A DNA stretch of 64,000 nucleotides from Rhizobium mayense. Lineage in GTDB: Bacteria > Pseudomonadota > Alphaproteobacteria > Rhizobiales > Rhizobiaceae. Below the pieces are notes generated by a model, which worked only from the letters and a program-made list of their open reading frames with translations, did not search any database and was not told the origin of the DNA. The stretch lies in the NCBI RefSeq assembly GCF_030272705.1, contig NZ_JARFYM010000002.1, positions 124,001 through 188,000 on the forward strand, read 5' to 3'. The position numbers and the translations under genes were made by a program. Positions 27,409 to 36,104 of this stretch are shown here, one piece after another; the stretch's first letter is position 1; each line of letters begins with the position of its first letter.

Positions 27409-28101
27409 CTATCTGCTAACGTAATCCGGATATTTTTCGCAAATGAGATCGATGATCGACAGCGTGCCGGAAAGATGCTTGCGAAGCGCCGCCACCGCCT
27501 GTTCCATATCCCCTGACTGGACAGCATCGACGATGGCATGGTGATCGGCGATGACCTGCTGCTGTTTGCCCGGCATCGGCAGGTTCAGCATGCGAAGCCG
27601 GTCGAGATGGACGCTCTGGCGGCGGACGGTTGCCCAGAGTCCCAATATGCCCGCCCTTTCGAAGAGTACGCGGTGGAAATCCTTGTCGAGACCGTCGAAT
27701 AGATCGTAGGTCTCCGGCGACATGACATGCTCCTGCCGCACCAAAACATGCCGCAAAGCCGCCGCCGTTTCCTCAGGCGATTCGGCCGTCAGCCGCCGGA
27801 TGGCCTCCAGCTCGATCGACAAACGCAGGAAATGCGCCTCGACGGCGTTGCCGATATCGATCCTCGCCACGACAGTCGCATATTGCGGATAGACCTCGAC
27901 CAGCCCCTCTTCCTCAAGCCTGATCAAGGCGTCGCGAACCGGCGTCTGGCTGACGTTGAATTCGCTCTGAAGCGAGATGCGCGACAGAACGGTAGTCGGC
28001 GGCAAACTCATTGAAAGAATACGCGATCGCAGGATTTCCAGGATCTGCGGCGCGACCTGGCGGGAGCGGTCCAAGGCGAATTCTTTGCGGTTTACTTTCA
28101 C
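27409..28101 (-). CDS. GntR-family transcriptional regulator (FCD type)
   Basis: 230 residues from a GTG at 28101 (AGGAAGG upstream). The DNA-binding domain has SLPPTTVLSRISLQSEFNVSQTPVRDALIRLEEEGLVEV in GntR order; the FCD domain has the metal/ligand residues around EAHFLRLSIELEAIRRL and IADHHAIVDAVQSGD. It is divergent from the ABC binding-protein gene and sits between two units that share a 29-base upstream element, so it probably controls both in response to a sugar acid. Confidence 0.87.
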   Translation of the reverse strand: MKVNRKEFALDRSRQVAPQILEILRSRILSMSLPPTTVLSRISLQSEFNVSQTPVRDALIRLEEEGLVEVYPQYATVVARIDIGNAVEAHFLRLSIELEAIRRLTAESPEETAAALRHVLVRQEHVMSPETYDLFDGLDKDFHRVLFERAGILGLWATVRRQSVHLDRLRMLNLPMPGKQQQVIADHHAIVDAVQSGDMEQAVAALRKHLSGTLSIIDLICEKYPDYVSR

Positions 28102-28151
28102 TGGCTACCTTCCTGATCGAGAGCATCAGCTCATAAAGCACAATTTAGGGC

Positions 28152-28180
28152 TTGATGCACTGATACATTAGTGCTTTAGT
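28152..28180 (+). promoter_or_regulatory. 29-base promoter-proximal repeat before the NitT-type ABC unit, copy 2
   Basis: From TTGATG to TTTAGT; the core GATACATTAGTGCTTTAGT (28162-28180) matches copy 1 at 25121-25139 with a single change. CACT-N8-AGTG (28158-28173) gives this copy a small palindrome. It lies in the 129-base gap between the divergent GntR gene and the binding-protein gene. A joint operator/promoter for the sugar-acid regulon is the simplest reading. Confidence 0.6.
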
Positions 28181-28230
28181 CAATTTGTGTAAACGCGATT
28201 TCACGGGTTTGCGTCATTTGGGAGGATTTA

Positions 28231-29235
28231 ATGAGAGGATTTCTTCGTGGCATGACCGCGGTCGGCATGATGCTGGCCGGTGCGTTTTCGGCCAGCGCTG
28301 CTGAAAAAACCGATATTTCGATCACGCGTCAGCCAGGCATTCTTTATCTCGTCAGCCACGTCATGGAGACGCAGAAGCTGATCGAGAAACGCGCCGAGGC
28401 CGACGGCCTGCCGGGTGTGAAGGTCGAATGGCGCACCTTCAGCGGCGGTGGCGCGCAGACCGATGCGCTTCTCGCGGGCAGTGTCGACATCGTCAATACC
28501 GGTACCGGCAATCTGCTGCTGCTCTGGGATCGCACGAGAGGCAAGGTCAAGGGCATTGTCACAAATTCCGCCCAGCCGGTCATCATGGTCTCGCGCGATC
28601 CCCGCATCAAATCTCTGAAGGACATTCAGCCAAGCGACAAGATCGCCGTGCCGACGGTCGGAGTTTCGACGCAGGCAATACTGCTGCAGATGGCGGCCGC
28701 GCAGATGTATGGTGACGATCAGGTACACAAGTTCGATGCCAACACGGTACAGCTTGGTCATCCTGACGCGATGGCGGCGCTTGCAAACCAGAACCATGAG
28801 GTGAAGAGCCATTTCTCGGCCCCGCCTTTCCAATATCTGGAACTCAAGCAGCCGGGCGTTCATCAAGTTGTCGATTCGCGCGATATCATCGGCGGTGAAC
28901 TGACCCAGGGCACCTTCTTCACGACGACACAATTCGCCGGCACAAACCCGACGATCATCAAGGCCGTGCGCGAAGCAACGGCCGACGCTATCGATGTGAT
29001 CAAGAAGGACCCCAAGACCGCAGTCGAGGCCTACAAGACGGTGAGCGGCGACAAGACCAGTGTCGACGATCTGCTCGCGATCCTGAACCAGCCGCACATG
29101 ATGGAGTTCCGCATGGATCCGCAGGGGACCATGAAATTTGCGGCGCACCTCTACAAGATCGGAACCTTGAAGACGATGCCCAAGGCCTGGACCGACTACT
29201 ATCTGCCGGAAGCGGCGGATCTGAATGGCAATTGA
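28231..29235 (+). CDS. ABC transporter substrate-binding protein, NitT/TauT (NMT1-like) family
   Basis: 334 residues with a Sec signal (FLRGMTAVGMMLAGAFSASA). The mature part has the pattern of nitrate/sulfonate/taurine binding proteins: ITRQPGILYLVSHVME, VEWRTFSGGGAQTDALLAGSVDIVNTGTGN in outline, and the C-terminal MKFAAHLYKIGTLKTMPKAWTDYY. An ATPase and a permease gene follow directly. The genes downstream encode a sugar-acid dehydratase and an RraA-like protein, so the ligand may be an aldonate or another hydroxy acid, which would be an unusual ligand for this family. Confidence 0.9.
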   Translation: MRGFLRGMTAVGMMLAGAFSASAAEKTDISITRQPGILYLVSHVMETQKLIEKRAEADGLPGVKVEWRTFSGGGAQTDALLAGSVDIVNTGTGNLLLLWDRTRGKVKGIVTNSAQPVIMVSRDPRIKSLKDIQPSDKIAVPTVGVSTQAILLQMAAAQMYGDDQVHKFDANTVQLGHPDAMAALANQNHEVKSHFSAPPFQYLELKQPGVHQVVDSRDIIGGELTQGTFFTTTQFAGTNPTIIKAVREATADAIDVIKKDPKTAVEAYKTVSGDKTSVDDLLAILNQPHMMEFRMDPQGTMKFAAHLYKIGTLKTMPKAWTDYYLPEAADLNGN

Positions 29236-29287
29236 AGCCGGAGGGCGGCGCGAATGCCGCCTCTCGATCTATCTCTTGGAGGAGCCG

Positions 29288-30106
29288 ATGCTTCAGGCAA
29301 AAATCGCAACCGACACAATGACGACGGAAAGGGCAGCGACCGCCGCACCGCTCTTGAACGTCGACAAAGTGACGCTTCGCTACAAGACGCCGAACCTTTT
29401 GATCACTGCCACCGAAGAGGTCAGCTTTTCGGTCGCCCGGTCCGATCGCTTCGTACTCCTCGGACCATCCGGTTGCGGAAAATCGACGTTGCTGAAGGCC
29501 ATCGGCGGCTATCTGACGCCGACGGCGGGCCGCATCGAAATCAAGGGGCAGCCAGTCAGGAAACCGGGCGCCGACCGGATGATGGTCTTTCAGGAATTCG
29601 ACCAGCTCCTGCCTTGGAAGACCGTCCTGGAAAACGTCATGTTTCCGCTGACGACCGCCCGCCGCCTACCGCGCGCTGAAGCCGAAGCCATCGCCCGAGA
29701 TTATATCGAGAAGGTGAAGCTCACCCGCGCCGTCGATACTTATCCGCACATGCTTTCGGGCGGCATGAAGCAGCGTGTGGCGATCGCGCGCGGCATGGCA
29801 ATGCAACCCGATATCCTGCTGATGGACGAACCCTTTGCGGCGCTCGATGCGTTGACCCGCCGGCAGATGCAGGATGAGCTTCTGCAGCTCTGGGAGGATA
29901 CGCGTTTTACCGTCATCTTCGTCACGCATTCGATCGCCGAGGCGATCAAGATCTCCAACCGAATCCTGCTGCTTTCGCCGCATCCTGGCCGTGTCAAGGC
30001 CGAGGTCCGCAATGTCGAAGCTGTCCGCGACGACACTGCCGCAGCGGCGAAGCTAGAGCAGGAAATCCATCACATGTTGTTTGCCGAAGCAGGACATAGG
30101 GAATAG
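29288..30106 (+). CDS. ABC transporter ATP-binding protein, NitT/TauT family
   Basis: 272 residues from the ATG at 29288, which has GGAGGAG eight bases upstream; the frame also opens at 29225 inside the preceding gene. Walker A is GPSGCGKST, the Q-loop MVFQEFDQLLPWKTVLENV is typical of TauB/SsuB, the signature is LSGGMKQRVAIARGMA, and Walker B reads ILLMDEPFAALDA. It drives import through the permease encoded four bases downstream. Confidence 0.93.
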   Translation: MLQAKIATDTMTTERAATAAPLLNVDKVTLRYKTPNLLITATEEVSFSVARSDRFVLLGPSGCGKSTLLKAIGGYLTPTAGRIEIKGQPVRKPGADRMMVFQEFDQLLPWKTVLENVMFPLTTARRLPRAEAEAIARDYIEKVKLTRAVDTYPHMLSGGMKQRVAIARGMAMQPDILLMDEPFAALDALTRRQMQDELLQLWEDTRFTVIFVTHSIAEAIKISNRILLLSPHPGRVKAEVRNVEAVRDDTAAAAKLEQEIHHMLFAEAGHRE

Positions 30107-30109
30107 GCC

Positions 30110-30973
30110 ATGAGCGCACCGCAGATCATCCTCGGGGCCGAAAGGGCTGAACCCGCAGGCCACATTGCTGCTGTCGAGCAGAAGCTCGGCACCATCGAAC
30201 TTCTTTGGCAATCGAGCCTCTTCCGCAAGTCGCTGCTGATCGTCGTCCTGGCCATCATCTGGGAGACCTATGCGCGCCATCTGGACAATCCACTGCTTTT
30301 CCCGACGCTCAGCGACACGCTGACGGCGCTCTATGATCGCTTCGCGGACGGTGTGCTGCCGGAACGCATCTGGACGACACTGAAGGTGCTCGTGACAGGC
30401 TACGTGACCGGGACGGTCCTGGCTGCTGTTTTGACCGTTGTCGCGATCAACACACGGATCGGCACCGATTTTCTCGAAACCATGACGGCGATGTTCAACC
30501 CGCTGCCGGCGATCTCGCTGCTGCCGCTCGCCCTCATCTGGTTCGGGCTAGGGCCGGCGAGCCTCGTTTTCGTGCTCGTGCATTCCGTTCTCTGGGCAGT
30601 TGCCCTCAACACGCATGCGGGCTTTCTCGGCGTTTCGCGCACCCTGCGCATGGTCGGGGCCAACTACGGGCTAACCGGACTTTCCTATGTAATTCGCATT
30701 CTCATCCCGGCTGCCTTTCCATCAATCCTGACGGGATTGAAAATCGGCTGGGCCTTCTCCTGGCGTACATTGATCGCCGCCGAACTCGTCTTCGGCGTTT
30801 CTTCCGGCCAAGGCGGGCTCGGATGGTTCATCTTCGAAAACCGCAACCTTCTCGACATACCGTCGGTCTTCGCCGGCCTGCTGACGGTCATCGTCATCGG
30901 CCTCATTGTTGAGAACCTGGTTTTCCAAACGATCGAGCGTCACACCCTGCAGAAATGGGGCATGAAGGAATGA
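30110..30973 (+). CDS. ABC transporter permease, NitT/TauT (SsuC-like) family
   Basis: 287 residues with about six membrane segments. The EAA-type loop reads RTLRMVGANYGLTGLSYVIRILIPAAFPSILTG in outline, contacting the ATPase, and the C-terminal GLGWFIFENRNLLDIPSVFAGLL is the SsuC/TauC pattern. It is the third gene of the binding protein-ATPase-permease set. A 55-base gap leads to the dehydratase gene, so all five genes to 33.5 kb may be one transcript. Confidence 0.92.
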   Translation: MSAPQIILGAERAEPAGHIAAVEQKLGTIELLWQSSLFRKSLLIVVLAIIWETYARHLDNPLLFPTLSDTLTALYDRFADGVLPERIWTTLKVLVTGYVTGTVLAAVLTVVAINTRIGTDFLETMTAMFNPLPAISLLPLALIWFGLGPASLVFVLVHSVLWAVALNTHAGFLGVSRTLRMVGANYGLTGLSYVIRILIPAAFPSILTGLKIGWAFSWRTLIAAELVFGVSSGQGGLGWFIFENRNLLDIPSVFAGLLTVIVIGLIVENLVFQTIERHTLQKWGMKE

Positions 30974-31028
30974 AGTTTCATGCGGATTCGTCTCCTCGGC
31001 CAATAGTTGAATATAAGGTCATAAAATA

Positions 31029-32765
31029 ATGAATGCCAAAAGGAAATCGGCAGAATTGCGCAGCGCCAAATGGTTTGCGCCCGACGACCTCAGAAGTTCC
31101 GGACATCGTTCGCGCACCATGCAGATGGGCTACGCGCCGGAAGAATGGGCGGGTAGGCCGGTCATCGCCATCCTCAACACCTGGTCGGATGCCAATCCCT
31201 GCCATGCTCATTTCAAGCATCGTGTTGAAGACGTGAAGCGCGGCATCTTTCAGGCCGGCGGCTTCCCTCTCGAACTGCCGACGCTGTCGCTGTCCGAAAG
31301 CTATGTCAAACCGACGACCATGCTCTATCGCAATATGCTGGCGATGGAAGCCGAAGAGCTGCTGCGCTCGCATCCGATCGATGGCGCCGTGCTGATGGGC
31401 GGTTGCGACAAGACCACGCCGGGTCTCGTCATGGGCGCGCTCAGCATGGGCCTGCCAATGATCTACCTGCCCGCCGGCCCGATGCTGCGCGGCAATTACC
31501 GCGGCGAATATCTGGGCTCCGGGTCTGATTCCTGGAAATTCTGGGACGAGCGCCGCGCCGGCACGATTTCGGAAAAAGAATGGGTGGAGGTCGAAGCCGG
31601 CATTGCCCGCTCCTACGGTCACTGCATGACGATGGGCACGGCGAGCACCATGACCGCAATCGCCGAGGCGTTGGGCCTGGCCTTGCCTGGCGCAAGCTCG
31701 ATCCCGGCCGCCGACTCCAACCACATCCGCATGTCGTCAGCCGTCGGTCGCCGTATCGTCGAGATGGTCTGGGAAGACCTTATACCCTCGAAGATCGTCA
31801 CGGCCGCCGCCGTTGGTAACGCCGTCGCTGTTGCGATGGCAACGGGCTGTTCCACCAACGCCGTCGTGCATCTGATCGCGATGGCGCGCCGCGCCGGTGT
31901 CGACCTCACGCTGGACGACCTCGACAAGGCTGGCCGCACCACGCCGGTGCTTGCCAATATCCGGCCGACCGGCAAGGCCTATCTGATGGAAGACTTCTAC
32001 TATGCCGGCGGCCTGCGCGCGCTGATGGCGAAGCTCTCCTCCAAGCTTGATCTCTCCGCGTTGACCGTGTCCGGCGTTACCCTCGGCGAAACGCTGGAGG
32101 GCGCCAAGTGCTACAACGACGACGTCATCCGCTCGCTCGACAACCCCGTCTATCATGAAGGGTCGCTTGCGGTTCTGAAGGGCAATCTCGCGCCGACCGG
32201 TGCCGTCATCAAGCCGGCCGCCTGCGATCCGCGTTTCCACAAGCATCAGGGACCGGCGCTGGTGTTCGACAGCTATCCGGAGATGAAGGCGGCAGTCGAT
32301 GATGAAAATCTCGACATCACCCCCGACCACGTCATGGTGCTGCGCGGCGCTGGCCCGCAGGGCGGCCCGGGCATGCCCGAATGGGGCATGCTGCCGATGC
32401 CGAAAGCGCTGCTCAAGAAGGGCCATCGCGACATGCTGCGCCTGTCCGACGCCCGCATGAGCGGGACGAGTTATGGCGCCTGCATCCTGCATGTCTCCCC
32501 GGAATCGCACATCGGCGGCCCGCTGGCGCTGTTGAGGAACGGTGACATCGTTCGCCTCGATCTCGAAGCGCGACGGATCGATATGTTGGTGGACGAAGAT
32601 GAATTGCAGCGGCGGCGCGAAGCCTGGGTCAAGCCCGCGGAAAAATTCGGCCGCGGCTATGGCTGGATGTTCGCTCGTCATGTGGCGCAGGCCGACACCG
32701 GCTGCGACTTCGATTTTCTGGAAACCGGCTTCGGGCCGGCGCCCGGCGAACCCGATATTTATTGA
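31029..32765 (+). CDS. IlvD/Edd-family dehydratase, L-arabonate dehydratase-like
   Basis: 578 residues, the length of rhizobial L-arabonate and xylonate dehydratases. Dehydrates an aldonic acid to its 2-keto-3-deoxy form using an Fe-S cluster and Mg2+. Cys58 (SDANPCHAHFK), Cys126 (MGGCDKTTPG) and Cys199 (GHCMTMGTASTM) sit at the positions of the 2Fe-2S ligands in the arabonate dehydratase group; the C-terminal SDARMSGTSYGACILHVSPE holds the catalytic Ser. The exact sugar acid is not certain; arabonate, fuconate and related acids are possible. Transport genes precede it and an RraA-like gene overlaps its 3' neighbourhood. Confidence 0.88.
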   Translation: MNAKRKSAELRSAKWFAPDDLRSSGHRSRTMQMGYAPEEWAGRPVIAILNTWSDANPCHAHFKHRVEDVKRGIFQAGGFPLELPTLSLSESYVKPTTMLYRNMLAMEAEELLRSHPIDGAVLMGGCDKTTPGLVMGALSMGLPMIYLPAGPMLRGNYRGEYLGSGSDSWKFWDERRAGTISEKEWVEVEAGIARSYGHCMTMGTASTMTAIAEALGLALPGASSIPAADSNHIRMSSAVGRRIVEMVWEDLIPSKIVTAAAVGNAVAVAMATGCSTNAVVHLIAMARRAGVDLTLDDLDKAGRTTPVLANIRPTGKAYLMEDFYYAGGLRALMAKLSSKLDLSALTVSGVTLGETLEGAKCYNDDVIRSLDNPVYHEGSLAVLKGNLAPTGAVIKPAACDPRFHKHQGPALVFDSYPEMKAAVDDENLDITPDHVMVLRGAGPQGGPGMPEWGMLPMPKALLKKGHRDMLRLSDARMSGTSYGACILHVSPESHIGGPLALLRNGDIVRLDLEARRIDMLVDEDELQRRREAWVKPAEKFGRGYGWMFARHVAQADTGCDFDFLETGFGPAPGEPDIY

Positions 32766-32782
32766 CCACAAGGGACGATATC

Positions 32783-33508
32783 ATGAGCAATTACGTGTTG
32801 AGCAGCGAGACGCGCAACAAGTTGATGGGCGTGGCGACGCCGACGATCGCCACAGCGCTCTTCAAGCGAGGACTCCGCAATCAATTCATCCAGGATGTAC
32901 ACCCGCTGTCGCCGAAGAAGGCGAACATGGTGGGCCAAGCCTTTACGCTCCGCTACATCCCTGCGCGCGAAGACCTGAACACGCTCGACGTCTTCCGCAA
33001 CCCGGAGCATCCGCAGCGCGCCGCTGTCGAAGCGTGCCCGCCCGGCGCGGTTCTGGTCATGGATAGCCGTAAGGATGCGCGCGCCGCGTCAGCGGGCTCG
33101 ATCCTGATATCGCGGCTTCAGGTGCGCGGGGTGGCTGGCGTGGTGACCGATGGCGGCTTCCGCGACAGCCCGGAAATCGCCAATCTCGAAATCCCGGCCT
33201 ATCACCACCGCCCGTCCGCTCCGACAAACTTGACGCTGCACCAAGCGATAGAAATAAATGGGCCGATCGGCTGCGGCGATGTCGCAGTTTTCCCCGGCGA
33301 CGTTCTGGTCGGCGACAATGAAGGCGTCATTGTTATCCCGGCTCACCTCGCCGACGAAATAGCTGATGAGACCGTTGAGATGACGGCTTACGAGGACTTC
33401 GTCACCGAGCAAGTGCTGAACGGCGCCACCATCATCGGCCTCTATCCGGCAACCAGCGATGAGCCGAAGGCCAAGTTCGCCGAGTGGCGGAAGCAGAAAG
33501 GCCGCTGA
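32783..33508 (+). CDS. RraA/HMG-aldolase family protein
   Basis: 241 residues from the ATG at 32783 (AGGGA upstream). The RraA fold motifs are seen: GVATPTIATALFKRG, GQAFTLRY, VLVMDSR, then VRGVAGVVTDGGFRDSPEI with the metal-binding Asp and Arg, and FPGDVLVGDNEGVIVIP. The family includes RNase E inhibitors and class II aldolases for 4-hydroxy-4-methyl-2-oxoglutarate and related acids; the longer length and catabolic context favour an aldolase or similar lyase acting after the dehydratase. The gene lies 17 bases after the dehydratase stop. Confidence 0.85.
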   Translation: MSNYVLSSETRNKLMGVATPTIATALFKRGLRNQFIQDVHPLSPKKANMVGQAFTLRYIPAREDLNTLDVFRNPEHPQRAAVEACPPGAVLVMDSRKDARAASAGSILISRLQVRGVAGVVTDGGFRDSPEIANLEIPAYHHRPSAPTNLTLHQAIEINGPIGCGDVAVFPGDVLVGDNEGVIVIPAHLADEIADETVEMTAYEDFVTEQVLNGATIIGLYPATSDEPKAKFAEWRKQKGR

Positions 33509-33542
33509 TCGGCGTTTTCAGCTTCGCTAAAGCGCTAAACAC

Positions 33543-33570
33543 ATCCCGCCGCCAATCGCAGCGGCGGGAT
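33543..33570. terminator. Bidirectional hairpin between convergent operons
   Basis: ATCCCGCCGC (33543-33552) and GCGGCGGGAT (33561-33570) form a perfect 10-bp GC-rich stem with an 8-base loop, between the end of the sugar-acid operon and the end of the next, convergent operon. No T-run follows on either strand, so termination strength is uncertain. Confidence 0.6.
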
Positions 33571-33603
33571 CTATGATTCGAGAAATGATTGGATAAGAAT
33601 GGC

Positions 33604-35109
33604 TTATCCCGCCCAGCTCATTCGATTCAGGAAGAAGCTTTCATTGGGCGTCGGCTGGAAATTCAGCGCCTTGGCTGCGCCGTAGATCGCGTCCATCTGA
33701 TAGAGTGGCACCGTGGGCACCTGGTCTACGACAAACTGGCCGATCTTTTCATAATCCGCCAACCGCTTCTTTTCGTCCGACGAAGAACCTGCCTCGTCCA
33801 GCAGGGCGTCGATCTCCGGTTTGTCGACGATCGCCCAGGTGCTGCCCGAGTGGAACAAGTAATTCAAGACGCCATCTGCATCCTGGCACGCGCAGGAATT
33901 GGTGCTGATCGCCAAGGCCGGAGCACCTGCCGCGCCCTTCTGGATGAGCTGCAGGAAGGTCGGCGTGTCGACCTGCGAGATCTCGACGTCAAAGCCGACC
34001 TCCTGCAATTCCTGCAGAATGGCTTCGGCAACGCGTTGGTCGAAGAAGGCGCCGACGGTCAGCTGAAACTTCGCCGGCTTGCCGGCACTTGCGATCAGGG
34101 CCTTCGCCTTATCCGGATCATAGGGTAGCCCGGTAATCTTGTCGTTCCAGCCGAAATGCGCGGGCGTCATCATCTGACCGACCGGCTTGTCGAAGCCGCC
34201 AAGGATGCCCTGCGTAATGCCCTCCTTGTCGATGGCATAGGCGAGCGCTTGCCGCAACTCCAGTTTGTCGAAAGGCGGCTTGTTCGGATTGATGCGGATA
34301 AAGGCCATTCTTTCCGTCAGTACCGGCACAGCCTTGACGGTTTGCGATCCTTCCAACTGCGCCGCCTGGTCTGAAGACAGTGCACGGGCGAAATCGGCGA
34401 CGCCCGCCTGCAGGTCCGCAAGCCGGGTCGAAGCATCCGGCACGGCGCGGAACACGGCCTGCTCGAACGGACCTTTGTTACCCCAGTAACCGCCGTAACG
34501 GACAAGCGTGACGGAAACACCGCGATCCCATTTGACGAACTTATAAGGACCGCTGCCGACCGGTGCCAGATTGAACGCCTGATTGCCGACCTTCTGCACC
34601 ACATGCTCGGGAACGATGGAAAGCTTGGTCAACTGCGCCAGCAGCGCCGGATATGGCGTCTGCAATGTCAGCGTGACTTCATGATCACCGGAAACCTCGG
34701 CCTTTGCGATCTTGGCAAACTGGCTGAGCTGCGGGCTCGCCAGCTTCGGATCGATGATGCGATTGACGCTGAAGGCAACGTCCTCGGCGGTCAGCGGCGT
34801 GCCATCGTGAAAAGTCACGTCGCCGCGCAGAGTAAAGGCGACCTTCGTATCCGACAGGCTCTTCCAGGAGGTGGCGATCTCCGGAACGATCTTGCCGCTG
34901 TTGTCGCGTGTGACGAGATTGTCGAAAATGTTGCGATAGACGAAGTAACTGTCCGGGTTCCATTGAAGCTGCGGATCGAGCGTTGACGGCTCGTTGACGA
35001 GATCGACGACAATCTGCTGCTTTTCGGCAGCCTGGCTCGTTATCGCGGATGAGAGAAGGGCAAAGCCAAGAGCGGCTGTGAAAACAATAACCTTGCGTAG
35101 CATCATCAT
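33604..35109 (-). CDS. ABC transporter substrate-binding protein, family 5
   Basis: 501 residues with a Sec signal (MMMLRKVIVFTAALGFALLSSAITSQAA). SBP_bac_5 motifs: VDLVNEPSTLDPQLQW, FTLRGDVTFHDGTPLTAEDVAFSVNR in outline, and KLELRQALAYAIDKEGI. It is the last gene of a nine-gene minus-strand operon, eight bases after the ATPase gene, with GGAGT before the ATG. Peptide-like or gamma-glutamyl compounds are a reasonable guess because of the gamma-glutamyltransferase in the operon. Confidence 0.92.
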   Translation of the reverse strand: MMMLRKVIVFTAALGFALLSSAITSQAAEKQQIVVDLVNEPSTLDPQLQWNPDSYFVYRNIFDNLVTRDNSGKIVPEIATSWKSLSDTKVAFTLRGDVTFHDGTPLTAEDVAFSVNRIIDPKLASPQLSQFAKIAKAEVSGDHEVTLTLQTPYPALLAQLTKLSIVPEHVVQKVGNQAFNLAPVGSGPYKFVKWDRGVSVTLVRYGGYWGNKGPFEQAVFRAVPDASTRLADLQAGVADFARALSSDQAAQLEGSQTVKAVPVLTERMAFIRINPNKPPFDKLELRQALAYAIDKEGITQGILGGFDKPVGQMMTPAHFGWNDKITGLPYDPDKAKALIASAGKPAKFQLTVGAFFDQRVAEAILQELQEVGFDVEISQVDTPTFLQLIQKGAAGAPALAISTNSCACQDADGVLNYLFHSGSTWAIVDKPEIDALLDEAGSSSDEKKRLADYEKIGQFVVDQVPTVPLYQMDAIYGAAKALNFQPTPNESFFLNRMSWAG

Positions 35110-35117
35110 CTACTCCT

Positions 35118-36104
35118 TTAGGATTTTGGCGCTCTCACGTGGCATGCAGCGAAATGGCCGCCCTGCTGGAGGGCCTCAAGCTCGGGAGAGATCGTTCGGC
35201 AGATAGGCACGGCGATAGGGCATCGGGTCGAAAAGCGGCAGCCCGTCGGCGGATTGGCAGGGCTCGGCAAATCGCCTTGCAGGATGATGCGCTGCCGGTG
35301 GCGCTGCGCTTTCGGGTCAGGCAGCGGCACGGCGCTGAGCAACGCTTCGGTATAGGGATGAACCGGGTTCGCGAAAACCTCCGCCGTCGATCCGGTTTCG
35401 GCGATCCGGCCGAGATACATCACGGCAACGCGGTCGGCAAAGTGGCGCACGACCGAAAGGTCGTGCGAAATGAACAGATAAGAAAGACTCAGACGCTGCT
35501 GCAGTTCGAGCAGCAGGTTCAAGATCTGTGAGCGGATCGACACGTCGAGCGCCGAAACCGGTTCGTCGAGGATAAGCAGCTTGGGCTGCAGCGCGATGGC
35601 GCGGGCAATGACGATACGTTGCCGCTGACCGCCGGAAAAGGCGTTGGGCTTACGATCGGCATGGCTTGGATTGAGCCCGACAAGCTCCAGCAACTCCGCG
35701 ACGCGTCGCCGGCGTTCTTCCCGCGTGCCGACGCCGTGGACGATCAGAGGTTCGGCAATGCTCTCACCAATGGTGAGCTTGGGATTGAGCGCCGAAACCG
35801 GATCCTGGAACACGATCTGGATATCCCTGGAAAGATCGGCGCGGCGCACCGAGGCGTCGCTGGTGACATCCTCCCCATTGAAGACGATCCTGCCCGATGT
35901 CGCAGGCTGCATCCCGAGGATTGCCGCGCCGAGCGTCGACTTGCCACAACCGGATTCACCGACCAAAGCCAGGCTTTCGCCGGCCGCAATATCGAGATCG
36001 ACACCATCGACCGCCTTCAGCCAACCGACCGGCCGGCCGAGGAAACCACCGCGGACCGGAAAATGCACACGAAGATCGCGTACGGAAAGGAGCGGCGCAG
36101 TCAT
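35118..36104 (-). CDS. ABC transporter ATP-binding protein, DppF/OppF type
   Basis: 328 residues from the ATG at 36104, with GGGAGG just upstream and overlapping the preceding gene by four bases. Walker A GESGCGKST, signature FSGGQRQRIVIARAI, Walker B LLILDEPVSALDVS, and the oligopeptide-type C-terminal extension ending in GCRFSTRCPIAVPIC, which in this family carries cysteines. It is the second ATPase of the importer. The frame opens further upstream to 36188, inside dppD. Confidence 0.93.
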   Translation of the reverse strand: MTAPLLSVRDLRVHFPVRGGFLGRPVGWLKAVDGVDLDIAAGESLALVGESGCGKSTLGAAILGMQPATSGRIVFNGEDVTSDASVRRADLSRDIQIVFQDPVSALNPKLTIGESIAEPLIVHGVGTREERRRRVAELLELVGLNPSHADRKPNAFSGGQRQRIVIARAIALQPKLLILDEPVSALDVSIRSQILNLLLELQQRLSLSYLFISHDLSVVRHFADRVAVMYLGRIAETGSTAEVFANPVHPYTEALLSAVPLPDPKAQRHRQRIILQGDLPSPANPPTGCRFSTRCPIAVPICRTISPELEALQQGGHFAACHVRAPKS

